From Cutaneotrichosporon cavernicola (lineage: Eukaryota > Basidiomycota > Tremellomycetes > Trichosporonales > Trichosporonaceae): a stretch of DNA of 64,000 bases. Where the stretch lies: the NCBI RefSeq assembly GCF_030864355.1, contig NC_083400.1:945001-1009000 (forward strand). The letters are read 5' to 3'. Positions 48,654 to 58,250 of the stretch are shown here, piece by piece (the first letter of the stretch is position 1; each line of letters starts with the position of its first letter). A program made the position numbers and the translations under genes. Below the pieces are notes generated by a model. The model worked only from the letters and a program-made list of their open reading frames with translations. It searched no databases and was not told where the DNA came from.

Positions 48654-50354
48654 ATGACTGCTGGTACAGAGCCCGTTCAGACAGGGATCGCCCACTTGAA
48701 GAACAACACAGACCCGAAGTGGTGGCTCGATAAAGGCATGCGCAAGCTGTCGCTGGGTATCTTTGTTGGATTCTGCTGCTCTATTCAAACTGGTAAGGCT
48801 CAACTGATTCATTTGGCCGTCGTTAACTCCAGGGTATGACGGCGCTCTTATCGCGTCTCTGCTGGCGAACCCTCGCTTCTGGGTTGCGCTCGGAAACCCA
48901 AGCGCCACCAAACTCGGTCTCATTGTCGCCTCCCAGTCCATGGGCACAATCCCAGGCCTCATTCCCTCGGCCATCCTCTCCGACTTGATGGGACGCCGCT
49001 TCGGACAAATGTGCGGTTATTTAATCCTCATGGCGGGCGCAAACACACTGGCCTTCGCCAGCCCCTTGAGCCCCAACTACATGATTGCCGGTCGTGTCAT
49101 TATTGGTTTCGGCTCGGGTATGACCACAATCGCAGGTGCCCCGTATACCGCTGAGATTGCACACCCCCGCAATCGTCCCCAGGCCACCGCGCTCGTCCAG
49201 GCTTGCTTCTTCATTGGCAGCGTGACATCCGCCTTCGTTTCTCTCGGTTGTTTCATGGGGATCGACAACGACTGGAGCTGGCGTCTTCCTCTCTTGTTGC
49301 ACAACGTCATGCCCATCACCGTCCTCTCCCTCCTCTATTTCGTTCCAGAGTCGCCTCGCTGGCTCGTCAGCAAGGGTCGCGTTGACGAGGCCCATCAGAT
49401 CCTGGCCAAGTACCACGCCAACGGCAAGATGGATGACGAGTTGGTCGAGTGGGAGCTCGCCGAGATCCAACGCGCACTTCAGATCGAAGAGGTTGCCAAA
49501 ACGACAAAGTTCAGCACCTTCTTCAAGACCAAAGGGAACCGCTGGCGTCTGGGTATTATTGTCTTGACTGGGCTATCGTCTCAGTGGGTTGGCAATGGTA
49601 TCATCACCCTTTACGTCGTCTCCATCCTTAACTCTGTCGGCATCACCAACCCTATCGACCAGAAAATTTATAATGGTTGCTTGCAGATCTGGAACGGTAT
49701 TTCGGCAATCAGCGGCGCGCTCGTCTGCGAACGTTACGGTCGTCGCAAGATGTGGCTCACCTCGTGCATCTCCCAGTTCATCTCCTACTCCATCATCACT
49801 TTGTGCTCGGCCCTCTACGCCAACGGCAATCACGCTGCGGGCTATGTCGTACTAGGTAAGAGTGGTCCCCTACTGAAATAGTCGCCACATCATGCTGACA
49901 GACCAGCTGGTTTATTCCTGTACTTTGCGTCTTACGCGATTGCGGTTCGTCCACGGACAGAATGCCCACTAACAAGCAGTTCACTCCACTTCTCCTCGCC
50001 TATCCCATCGAGATTCTCCCCTTCTCTCTCCGCTCCAAGGGTGTCTCCCTCCTCCTCATCTGCTCGCTTAGTGCCACCCTGATCAATACTTTCCTTAACC
50101 CAATCGCTCTCGAAGCCCTCGAATGGAAGTTCTACTTTGTTTTCCTCGGAGTCCAGGTCCTCGTTACCGGTGAGTAATTGTTGCCACAATACTTACAGCG
50201 AGCTTTGATCTACTTCTATTTCCCCGAGACCCAGGGCCACTCCCTCGAAGAAATTGCTGTCATCTTTGACGGCCCTGCGTCCAAGGCCACCCCGGACGAC
50301 GCTGACGACTTCGCTGCCCCGGCCGAGCGTCGCCCCACACTGGACCCGCAGTAG
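48654..50354 (+). CDS. MFS sugar transporter, paralogue of the upstream carrier
   Basis: Five exons: 48654-48792, 48833-49855, 49907-49944, 49980-50169 and 50203-50354, giving 513 residues; introns are 40, 51, 35 and 33 nt. Seen: GYDGALIASLLA in helix 1, DLMGRRFGQMCGYL, GRVIIGFGSGMTTIAGAPYTAEIAHPRNR, WSWRLPLLLHN, VPESPRWLVSKGRV, KYHANGKMDDELVEWE, ERYGRRKMWLTS, PIEILPFSLRSKGVSL and the family end FPETQGHSLEEIAVIF. The last intron must use a CGAG acceptor (end 50202), not the CAG three bases before, to keep the PET-motif frame. It shares the WSWR and KYHANGK blocks with the neighbouring carrier, so the two are probably an old tandem pair. Confidence 0.92.
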
Positions 50355-50674
50355 AATGCCCTCCCTTACATAGGCCCTTCCAGAGCGCATGAATGAATGT
50401 GATGAGAGCTACCCTAGGACATGTACAGGGTATCCGGGTGACCTGGTGGTGCATCGCATCGGTAGCACGGGAGATGGTGACATAGTTGGTCCGGCCAGCT
50501 GGTGTGGGTGCAGACGAGATCTAATCAAACTGACTGTAATAGATTTCAAGTTACTTAGCCCGATCAGTTAATCGGGGTCACCTGGAGATGCCATCAGTCA
50601 GTCGGCGACTCGTATTCATGTGCGAATCTCATTCACCATATTTCATTTCTTCTACTGACTACCTCGACTACACA
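50355..50674. other. Intergenic between convergent MFS and LEA-like genes
   Basis: 320 bp, nothing recognised beyond presumed 3' untranslated regions. Confidence 0.5.
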
Positions 50675-53600
50675 TCACAGAATTCCACCCAACAACCCAC
50701 CCTTGCCCTCCTTTCCCCCACCGGTCACTCCCGACACCGTGTCTGTCACCGTGTCTGTCAGACCCGACACCGTGTCCGTCAGCCCCGACACCGTTTCCCC
50801 AATCTTGCCGAGCCCGAGACCCTCGAGCACCTTGTCGATGCCGAGGCCGCCGAGGAGGCCATTCACCAAACCGCCGAGGCCGAGGCCGTTGAGCAAGTTG
50901 CCGACAATGCCGAGCACGCCGCTGAGGAGCAGGCCGACGCCGGCAAGGATCTGACCCAGCGGTTGACTCAGCAGACGCCAGAGCGGGTTGAGCTTCTTCT
51001 GTGCGCGTGGCATTCCCTCGAGCTTCCGCTTGGCGTCGTCGATGGTCTTTGCGACGGTGCCCGTGAGCTCCTTGAGCACCTCAGCGAGGTGGTACTCTTC
51101 GGGGGTCGCCTCGTGCGTCGCCGCCTTGTACTTGGCATTCTGCTGGATCCTGCCGTCCGGGTCCATACCGCGGATGGTGCCGTTGGCCTCGGAGAGTAGC
51201 CTGCCACCCTCCTCGATGAGGGGGCGCACCTGCGCCACGAGCTTCTTCTCGTCGAGTTGGTCCTTTGGAGTGTTCTCGGCGGCCTCAATCTTGCGCGAAA
51301 TCTTCTCGCAGATCGGCTTGACCTGGTCGAGCGTCTGCTGAATGCAGTAGGCCAACTGCTTTGCGAGCTTCTTGTCTTTTTCGGCCTGATCGCGCTCCTC
51401 GACCACCTTGGGGTCTTCCTCCTCGACGTCTTCGCGCTCAGCATGACCGACCACGTTGCCGTTCTTGTCACAAATGTCGCCGTCGTCGTCAACCTCGCGG
51501 CCCGCCAGCTGCTTGGCGTCACCCTGGACGAGCTTGCCGACGACGTCGCCCGTGGGCGACAGAACCTTGCCGTTCTTGTTCACCTTGCAGCCGACGAGCC
51601 CAGTGAACGGGCCCGACTTCTCACCCTCGCGGCCGCCTTCGTACACGAGCTCCGCCTTGCCGATCACGTCGCCGCTCTCGGACAGAATGTTGCCATTCTT
51701 GTCGCACATGCGGCCGACCATCCGCTTGGGGTTGCCGTCGACGACACGGCCGAAGATCGAGCCGCTGCTGTCGACGATGTTGCCGGCCTTGTTGACGCGC
51801 TTGCCCGCGAGGGACGACAGGTCAGGTGCTTCAGGCTCGGCCTCGGGTTCGGGTTCCTCCTCCTCCCAGCGCTCCGCACGCCCAATGACATTGCCGCTGC
51901 GGTCGAGAATGTCGCCATCCGCGTCGACGTGCATGCCTCGCAGCTTCTTGGGGTCACCCTCGGCGACCTTGCCGACACGCTCGCCATCAGACACGACGTA
52001 GCCCTTGCGGTCCACGACGGCGTCAGGGAATGCCTCAAACGGTGCGGACTCCTTGTCCATGGCCTCGAGCTCGTCGTCGGGGATGAGCTCGGCGGCTCCA
52101 ATCTTCTTGCCGCTGTCGTTCCAGATGTCGCCGTTCTCGTCGACGATCTTGCCGACAAGCTTGGAAAGCACGCCCTCCTTGATACGGCCGACCACCTTAC
52201 CGTCCACGACAACGTTGCCGCCCTTGTTGACCTTGCCGTCCTTGAGGCGTGAGAGGTCGACCTCGTCGTGGGCTGTGGGTTGAGTTTCGTCCGAGGCGGC
52301 GTCGTCCGCAGCGGAGGCGTTGGAGACAGTGTCGTCGGCAGACTCATCGTCTGCCCTGGACTCCGCGGCAGCGCCATCGGGGACGCCGGGAGCGGCGTCC
52401 TCGGGGGCCTCAGCATCCTCTTCAGCTTCCTCAGCGTCAGATTCAGCCTCGACAGCCTCAGCGTCCGATTCAGCCTCGACAGCCTCAGCGTCCGATTCAG
52501 CCTCGACAGCCTCAGCGTCAGAGTCAGCCTCGACAGCCTCAGCGTCCGATTCCGCCTCGACAGCCTCAGCGTCCGATTCAGCCTCGGCAGCTTCAGCGTC
52601 CGATTCCGCCTCGACAGCCTCAGCGTCCGATTCCGCCTCGACAGCCTCAGCGTCCGATTCAGCCTCGGCAGCTTCAGCGTCCGATTCCGCCTCGACAGCC
52701 TCAGCGTCCGATTCCGCCTCGACAGCCTCAGCGTCAGAGTCAGCCTCGGCAGCTTCAGCGTCCGATTCCGCCTCGATAGCCTCAGCGTCAGATTCAGCCT
52801 CGACACCTTCAGCATCCGATTCCGCCTCGACACCTTCAGCATCCTCTTCGGCTTCGGCATCGGATAGGTCCTCGGCTTCGGCATCGGATAGCTCCTCGGC
52901 TTCGGAAGCGGATAGGTCCTCGGCTTCGGCATCGGCGTCAGATTCAGCCTCGGCAGCTTCAGCGTCCGATTCCGCCTCGACAGCCTCAGCGTCAGATTCA
53001 GCCTCGACACCTTCAGCATCCTCCTCGGCTTCGGCATCGGATAGGTCCTCGGCTTCGGCATCGGCGTCAGATTCAGCCTCGGCAGCTTCAGCGTCCGATT
53101 CCGCCTCGACAGCCTCAGCGTCAGATTCAGCCTCGACACCTTCAGCATCCTCTTCGGCTTCGGCATCGGATAGGTCCTCGGCTTCGGCATCGGACAGCTC
53201 TTCGCCTTCGGCTTCGGATAGCTTCTCGACCTCCGCCTCGGGTTCCTCGGCCCCAGACGCCTCTTCGACCTCTTCCTTGTTCTTGACGTCTTCAACGTCT
53301 ACGGCGTCGCTTTCGTCCTCGGCAGCTTCGGAAGTGTCGTCCCCGGCCTCAGAGGCGGTTTCCTCCTCACCGGAGTCGGCTTTCTCCTCGTCCTTACCGG
53401 AGACAGCGTCAACTTCGATGCCTTCGTCAGCCTCGGCATCGGACGCCTCGGACGCCTCCTTTACCTCCTCCCCGTCGCTTTCGTCGTCCTCAGACACCTC
53501 GTCGTCCTCAGAAGCCTCCTCCCCGGAATTTAGCTCGGGGTTGAGCTCCTCAGCGGACTTCTTGACGTCGTCCGGGGACGCGGCGTCTGGTTTGGGGAGG

Positions 53601-54850
53601 GACTCGTCGGCGTCCTTGGGGAGGGACTCGTCGGCGTCCTTGGGGAGGGACTCGTCGGCGTCCTTGGGGAGGGACTCTTCGGCGTTGGCCTCGGTGGGTT
53701 TGGCTGGCATCGCGGCGCTGTCGGTGCCCATCGGTGTGGCAGTCCCACTCTGCTTGGCACCCTTTGCCTTGACGCCCTCGGCGCCTGGGTTGGGGGTCTT
53801 GATACCCTTTGCCTTGACGCCCTCGGCGCCTGGGTTGGGGTTCTTGACACCCTTTGCCTTGACGCCCGCGGCATCTGGCTTGGGGGTCTTGACGCCCTCG
53901 GCGCCTGGGTTGGGGTTCTTGACACCCTTTGCCTTGACGCCCGCGGCATCTGGCTTGGGGGTCTTGGCACCCTTTGCCTTGACGCCCGCGGCGTCTGGCT
54001 TAGAAGTTGGCATGTCAGCGTCCTTGGGGATGGACTCCTCGGCTTTGGCCTCGATGGGTTTGGCCGGCATCGCGGCGCTGTCCATCGGTGTGGCAGCCCC
54101 ACTCTGCTTGGCACTCTTTGTCTTGACGGCCGACTTTGCCTTTGACTTGTCGGATTTGGAGGCGTCCTTTGGGTCCACGGACGGTGTGGCGGGTGGCTTG
54201 GCCGACTTTGACTTGTCGAGCGCCTTCTTGGCCGGCTTGGTCGCGTCCTTTACAGCGTCGGTGGGGTCGACTGGTGCCTTTGGGGCCTTGGACTTGACCT
54301 TTTCGGCCATGTCCTTTCCTTTGGCAGTACCGCTCTCGAGGTCCGCCGGCGACGATTTAGAGGCCTTTGCCTTGCCGGCGTCCACCGGCGCTTTCTTGGT
54401 GGCGTCCTTGCTGGCCGCCTTTGAAGCAGACGTCTTGTCGTCGAAATCCTTCTTGACTGTGGACGCCTTGTCGCCGACATCCTTCTTGACTGTGGACGCC
54501 TTGTCGCCGACATCCTTCTTGACTGTGGACGCCTTGTCGAGCGCTTGAGACGACTTGGAGGCCTTTGCCTTGCCGGCGTCCACCGGCGCTTTCTTGGTGG
54601 CGTCCTTGCTGGCCGCCTTTGAAGGGTCCGCCTTGTCGCCGACACCCTTTTTGACTGTGTCGCCGACACCCTTCTTAACTGTGGACGCCTTGTCAAGCAC
54701 TTGCTTGGGGTCCGCCTTAGACTTGACAGCCTCTGGCTTATCTCCGAGATCCTTCTTTGCGCTGGAGGCCTTGTCGATCTTCTTCTTCGGCTTAGCCTTG
54801 TCTGTAGCGCCTTCCACGGGTTTCTTTCCTGATTTCACAACGTCGGACAT
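50675..54850 (-). CDS. Large LEA-like/DUF3659 repeat protein with hydrophobic Gly-rich C-terminus
   Basis: Single exon, 1391 residues. Order: a Lys/Ala/Asp/Ser-rich N-third with repeats such as DKASTVKKDVG and PDAAGVKAKGVK; an acidic centre (about 450-830) with dozens of nine-residue AEAVEAESD units; then about 870-1150 with four to five DUF3659-type repeats of the form KVNKxGNVVDxxGxVxGRVxxG. Next is a charged helical domain (VVEERDQAEKDKKLAKQLAYC to KLEGMPRAQKKL) resembling the fungal DUF6987 region, and last about 75 hydrophobic Gly/Leu residues (GLLLSGVLGIVGNLLNGLGL) ending in SGLTDTV repeats. The tail resembles that of the neighbouring 57.4-58.2 kb protein. The function is unknown; a membrane- or organelle-associated structural role is an inference. 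The antisense strand is open for up to 742 codons because of repeat composition. Confidence 0.85.
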   Translation of the reverse strand: MSDVVKSGKKPVEGATDKAKPKKKIDKASSAKKDLGDKPEAVKSKADPKQVLDKASTVKKGVGDTVKKGVGDKADPSKAASKDATKKAPVDAGKAKASKSSQALDKASTVKKDVGDKASTVKKDVGDKASTVKKDFDDKTSASKAASKDATKKAPVDAGKAKASKSSPADLESGTAKGKDMAEKVKSKAPKAPVDPTDAVKDATKPAKKALDKSKSAKPPATPSVDPKDASKSDKSKAKSAVKTKSAKQSGAATPMDSAAMPAKPIEAKAEESIPKDADMPTSKPDAAGVKAKGAKTPKPDAAGVKAKGVKNPNPGAEGVKTPKPDAAGVKAKGVKNPNPGAEGVKAKGIKTPNPGAEGVKAKGAKQSGTATPMGTDSAAMPAKPTEANAEESLPKDADESLPKDADESLPKDADESLPKPDAASPDDVKKSAEELNPELNSGEEASEDDEVSEDDESDGEEVKEASEASDAEADEGIEVDAVSGKDEEKADSGEEETASEAGDDTSEAAEDESDAVDVEDVKNKEEVEEASGAEEPEAEVEKLSEAEGEELSDAEAEDLSDAEAEEDAEGVEAESDAEAVEAESDAEAAEAESDADAEAEDLSDAEAEEDAEGVEAESDAEAVEAESDAEAAEAESDADAEAEDLSASEAEELSDAEAEDLSDAEAEEDAEGVEAESDAEGVEAESDAEAIEAESDAEAAEADSDAEAVEAESDAEAVEAESDAEAAEAESDAEAVEAESDAEAVEAESDAEAAEAESDAEAVEAESDAEAVEADSDAEAVEAESDAEAVEAESDAEAVEAESDAEEAEEDAEAPEDAAPGVPDGAAAESRADDESADDTVSNASAADDAASDETQPTAHDEVDLSRLKDGKVNKGGNVVVDGKVVGRIKEGVLSKLVGKIVDENGDIWNDSGKKIGAAELIPDDELEAMDKESAPFEAFPDAVVDRKGYVVSDGERVGKVAEGDPKKLRGMHVDADGDILDRSGNVIGRAERWEEEEPEPEAEPEAPDLSSLAGKRVNKAGNIVDSSGSIFGRVVDGNPKRMVGRMCDKNGNILSESGDVIGKAELVYEGGREGEKSGPFTGLVGCKVNKNGKVLSPTGDVVGKLVQGDAKQLAGREVDDDGDICDKNGNVVGHAEREDVEEEDPKVVEERDQAEKDKKLAKQLAYCIQQTLDQVKPICEKISRKIEAAENTPKDQLDEKKLVAQVRPLIEEGGRLLSEANGTIRGMDPDGRIQQNAKYKAATHEATPEEYHLAEVLKELTGTVAKTIDDAKRKLEGMPRAQKKLNPLWRLLSQPLGQILAGVGLLLSGVLGIVGNLLNGLGLGGLVNGLLGGLGIDKVLEGLGLGKIGETVSGLTDTVSGLTDTVTDTVSGVTGGGKEGKGGLLGGIL
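52430..53170 (-). repeat. 27-bp coding repeat array (AEAVEAESD units)
   Basis: The minus strand codes tandem nine-residue units over roughly 740 bp, with higher-order blocks in which DLSDAEAEEDAEGVEAESD recurs three times (about 52800-53160). The array is likely length-polymorphic. Confidence 0.85.
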
Positions 54851-55630
54851 GGTGTAAGCGATGGTTCAGATGGTTTGTGAGCAAGCTGAGCAGAAAACTC
54901 GTCGTCTTTTAATAACAATTCGTAGTTACTGATATGACGTTTCTTGGGAGCCCCATCGAGAGCATGTGGCAAGTATGTGGTTCTGGAGATGAGAACCGAC
55001 GAGGGATGAACATGACATCTAATGGATCGTATTGCATGCAATGTTGCTCTGGCGTGCTGCTCTCGATGCTCCTTGCTCCTAGAAGCGTCATAATCTGTAC
55101 GTCACAACCGTCACAGGCCGTCATGCATGTTGTTGTGGAGAAGAGACGCGACGAGGGATGAACATGACCACTCATGGGTCGTATGCCATGCAGTGTTGCT
55201 CGGACATGCTGCTCGGACATGCTGCTCTCGATGGTCCTCTGTTCCTAAGAAGCGTCATACCTGTACGTCACAACCGTCACGGACTGCCATGCATGTTGTT
55301 GTGGAGATGAGACGCGATTTGGGCTGGACTTTGCATGTCATATCATCATGAGCCGTCAAGTTGCTCCGATGTGCGGCATGTGGCGTAGAACAACACATTG
55401 CTCCAAGCCACCCACGTCACAACTAGCTTTCTGCACTGCAATTCCCTAATGTGGGCCAAACAAGCGTCATTGTGGAACTCCAACTGGCGTGGCCGAGAGT
55501 GTAAGACGAAATTCTGCCGGGCTGCGCACACTGCGCGTAGCAGGGTCATCGCTGGTCCCAAGGTCCTCGACTTGCGAGCCCTCGCTGACATGTCCAACTC
55601 ACGTCATTCTTGTCGTCTTCTCACTCCACC
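54851..55630. other. Divergent intergenic region made largely of 166-bp repeats
   Basis: It lies between the LEA-like gene (-) and the 239-aa gene (+). It is dominated by the tandem repeat listed below. No coding frame is supported. Confidence 0.6.
54930..55316. repeat. 166-bp-period tandem repeat, about 2.3 copies
   Basis: CTGTACGTCACAACCGTCAC occurs at 55095 and again at 55261. Between them a block with GAGGGATGAACATGAC, GCATGC-rich and GCTGCTCTCGATG segments matches a diverged copy at 54930-55094. The third copy stops soon after TTGTGGAGATGAGACG (55299-55314). Confidence 0.8.
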
Positions 55631-56389
55631 ATGGTTCTTGGCCTCATCAGTGCGATTGCGGCGTGCCCAGCAATCATAGGAACAACAGAAGCGGTCCGAC
55701 ACGGCCAGCAGGCCAACGCACGCGAACGCCACCGCGGGGAAAAGTGCAACCTCATCGTCGAGCTCCCCATCAAGAATTCGTACAGCGGTAACTTTGACGG
55801 CGCGTTGGTGGTGCTCAAGGATGGAAAGGTGAGTGGGGAGGCGAGGCAAGCACAAGGCTGACCAAAGCTATACGTACAACACGCCGAAGCCAAACTCGGT
55901 CACGTGCACCCCTTTGCCGGGTACTACCTGCCGTACCCCGACAACCAGGTGAAATGGAAGACGGCGGGCTGGAAGGGCGAGGGACTCGTGTCGACCATCA
56001 ACAAGGAAAATCACCTTAACTGGGTCTATGTCGATCGCGAGACGCAAGAGGTGCGATATGGCGTCAAATCGGTCGCCATGAGCCACCACACCGGACCCTG
56101 GGACTGCACGACCGTCGACAAGCGCATGACATTTGAGGGATGGGAAGGATTCGTCGCTGTGCAAGAGGACGATGAGCAGTGGGCCCTTTATTTCGACCGC
56201 GACGAAGACGGACTTCAAGGCGAGGGGCTCATTGGCAGCCAAGGGCCGCGGCGGATGCTCGAGGTGCAGCTCCGACGGCGCGAGCGGCCAAAAGAGTACG
56301 AAACGGCAATCGACGAGCGCGTAGAGAGGGTTCAGGCAATGCGAGAGGCGGCCAAGCAGGCAGAGGAAGCCGAAGTAGACAAGGCATAG
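55631..56389 (+). CDS. Unknown 239-aa protein of the LEA-like island
   Basis: Two exons, 55631-55828 and 55868-56389; the intron is 39 nt. The N-terminus MVLGLISAIAACPAIIGTTEAVRHGQ has a hydrophobic segment that could be a signal or anchor. It is followed by ECNLIV-type KCNLIVELPIKNS, VVLKDGKLYVQ, HPFAGYYLPYPDNQVKW and GLVSTINKENHLNWVYVD. The remainder looks like a beta-rich domain with conserved Trp residues (GPWDCT, FEGWEGFVAV). The C-terminus is a charged helix (AMREAAKQAEEAEVDKA). I recall similar uncharacterised proteins in filamentous fungi, but no function. It is divergent from the 1391-aa gene and converges on the 146-aa gene. Confidence 0.75.
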
Positions 56390-56520
56390 AAGCATGAAAG
56401 CATCAGAAATACAAAGTGGCGACGAAGCACGGTTTAATCACTTCAGAGTTTTCATCTCCTACAGAACTAGTCTCTTTTTCTGTCAGTCCCGCCGTGGTTA
56501 TGAAAGGTTTAACCTACTAC

Positions 56521-57001
56521 TTACAGAAGCCCGATCGTAATGTCTCCCTTGACTCGCGCCGACAGATGCACCTCCACGTCAAGATCGAGCGAGATTTTGA
56601 TCTTGAGGCTCTGCTTCTCATCGCCCTCCTTGTCCCGCTTCTCCTGGATCTCTTTCATGTGTTGCTCGCCAATGGTCTGTGAGATCATGTGTTTGCGTTC
56701 GCGCAGCGGCTGCATTGCGACGTCGTCTATATTGTCCTGTTTGCGGGGCGGTCGGGTCAATTCCTGCGGTTCGGCATACTGCTGGGCTTGGCGTTGAGGT
56801 GCAGCCTGCTGCTCATACTCCTCATCGCTGCTGGCATCGCTCTCGGGCGCCGGCTGCGACTGTTGATTCTTCTTGACGGTCTTCTTCTTGGTCGGCGTCT
56901 TCTTGGGCTTGTCGGACGCATCGTCAACGTGCGTCTTCCTGCGAGCGGTCAGTGGGGGGTTTGGGTCTTGGGGCGTACTCTTCTGTTTGAGTGGCGGACA
57001 T
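56521..57001 (-). CDS. Small protein with conserved beta-type tail, LEA-like island
   Basis: Two exons on the minus strand, 57001-56979 and 56938-56521, give 146 residues; the 40-nt intron has a GTACGC donor. A Lys-rich segment (DKPKKTPTKKKTVKK) and a Gln/Ala-rich acidic segment lead into a helical stretch (RERKHMISQTIGEQHMKEIQEKRDK). It ends with LKIKISLDLDVEVHLSARVK followed by GDITIGLL. That alternating tail is a pattern I have seen at the ends of several uncharacterised fungal proteins; no activity is known. It lies convergent to the 239-aa gene, 131 bp apart. Confidence 0.7.
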
Positions 57002-57419
57002 GGTCAATTTGGGTTTAATTGTCGTGCAATTCGGCGGCGCACTCCTTTTGATTTTGTTTCTTTTATCAAGTCAATTTGAGGGGACCAAACAGCCATGCAG
57101 GCATCTGCATCATATCGGGGTGGCAGAACCACAACAAAAAGAGGTTTCTGACGTCATCTTGGCAATTGTTGCTCAACTGCGGCATGAATTATGTCAGCGC
57201 CGACGTCAGAAGAAAGGAGGACTTGTGCACAGTCTCTGGCATCCTCCTGTGCACCATTCCCTGGGGTCATGGCGGCTGAATAGATGTCTGTTCTAGCGTG
57301 TGGCATGCAACCCTCCCTGCCATGTGCAATAACCCGGGGACGCTCTCGGCGTGCACCCTACGCCGCTCCGAACACGCCACAAGGGTTTGACACATGCGTT
57401 GCATGCTCGTCATCATTCT
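57002..57419. other. Intergenic, no gene recognised
   Basis: Promoter side of the 146-aa gene and 3' flank of the next minus-strand gene. Nothing is recognised. Confidence 0.45.
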
Positions 57420-58250
57420 CTATAGCAACTTTCGGCCTGTAACTAAACCGCCGACCCCATTGACTGTTGCACCCACAGTGTTGCCCACAGTGTTGCCCAC
57501 AGTGTTGCCCACAGTGTTGCCCACGGTGTTGCCCGCAGTGTTGCCCACAGTTTCAGGCTCCTCATTGTCTTCCGCCGTCACTCCACTCAGTCCCAGGGTG
57601 GACAACACTCCCTCCACGCGGTCGACGACCTTATGCAACCCCAGACCGCGGAAAGCCTTTTCCCTCATGCCACCCAGACCCACAAGGCCTAAAGCCTGGT
57701 CGATTACCCCGAAAAGCCCAGTGGCCAGCAGCCCGAGCGACGCTCCCAGTGACACCAGCACGCCCGACAGCAGGACAGCCACGGACGCGGCAATCTGCAC
57801 GAATGGCTCCTTGATGGCGTTCCACCACGGCCTGAGCTTTGACATGACTGCTTTTGCGAGGTGGTGGAATTGCAACCTGAACGTCTCGGCCTCCAGCAAC
57901 AGGAAGCGCGCCGTAAGGAGAAGCCACTCGGACCACGCCAGGGCGCAATGGGAGGCGGACACTCGAGAAACGCAGATGGCGTCGGCTTGGAAGGGGTTAG
58001 CAGCAGTAGTGCCTTGGTACTTACCAAGCCAAAGAACAGCGGCCGCGGCCGCCCACACATGGACGAACTTGTGGCTTGTTTGCGTCGCTAGGAGCATCAT
58101 TTCGACGCCCACGGTGATCATGGCGAGCCAGGTAGTGAAGGTGGTGCTCTCGTCGGACGTTGATGACACGGCAACCATTGCAATGGCGCCGGCCACAGAC
58201 GCTACAGAGCAGTAGAGTCGGGCAGTGTGTGCGTCTGAAAAGACTTCCAT
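57420..58250 (-). CDS. Membrane protein sharing the hydrophobic C-terminal module of the LEA-like protein
   Basis: One frame runs 58250-57420 (276 residues). A 39-nt in-frame segment with GTAAGT, CTAAC and AAG (58024-57986) is probably an intron, leaving about 263. N-terminal hydrophobic helices (LYCSVASVAGAIAMVAV, TTWLAMITVGVEMMLLA, FVHVWAAAAAVLWL) precede a helix WSEWLLLTARFLLLEAETF. Then comes RPWWNAIKEPFVQIAASVAV followed by LLSGVLVSLGASLGLLATGLF, which aligns with NPLWRLLSQPLGQILAGVG and LLLSGVLGIVGNLLNGL of the 1391-aa protein. The C-terminus has five or more VGNT units. The function is unknown; both may bend or coat membranes, an inference from the amphipathic/Gly-rich helices. Confidence 0.7.
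   Translation of the reverse strand: MEVFSDAHTARLYCSVASVAGAIAMVAVSSTSDESTTFTTWLAMITVGVEMMLLATQTSHKFVHVWAAAAAVLWLGKYQGTTAANPFQADAICVSRVSASHCALAWSEWLLLTARFLLLEAETFRLQFHHLAKAVMSKLRPWWNAIKEPFVQIAASVAVLLSGVLVSLGASLGLLATGLFGVIDQALGLVGLGGMREKAFRGLGLHKVVDRVEGVLSTLGLSGVTAEDNEEPETVGNTAGNTVGNTVGNTVGNTVGNTVGATVNGVGGLVTGRKLL
57474..57552 (-). repeat. 12-bp coding repeat (GNTV units)
   Basis: About six tandem copies of a 12-bp unit (plus strand CCCACAGTGTTG) code Val-Gly-Asn-Thr on the minus strand near the C-terminus of the membrane protein. Confidence 0.9.

Noticed and set aside
51664..53295. 543-codon minus-strand frame overlapping the LEA-like gene
   Set aside because: Frame-shifted shadow of the same repeats, Arg/Leu/Pro-rich with no domain.
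52320..54548. 742-codon plus-strand frame (Ser/Ala/Asp repeats) opposite the LEA-like gene
   Set aside because: It is the antisense of the acidic repeat array; the Glu/Ala/Asp codons read backwards give Ser/Ala without stops. The minus strand has a proper start, domains and end.
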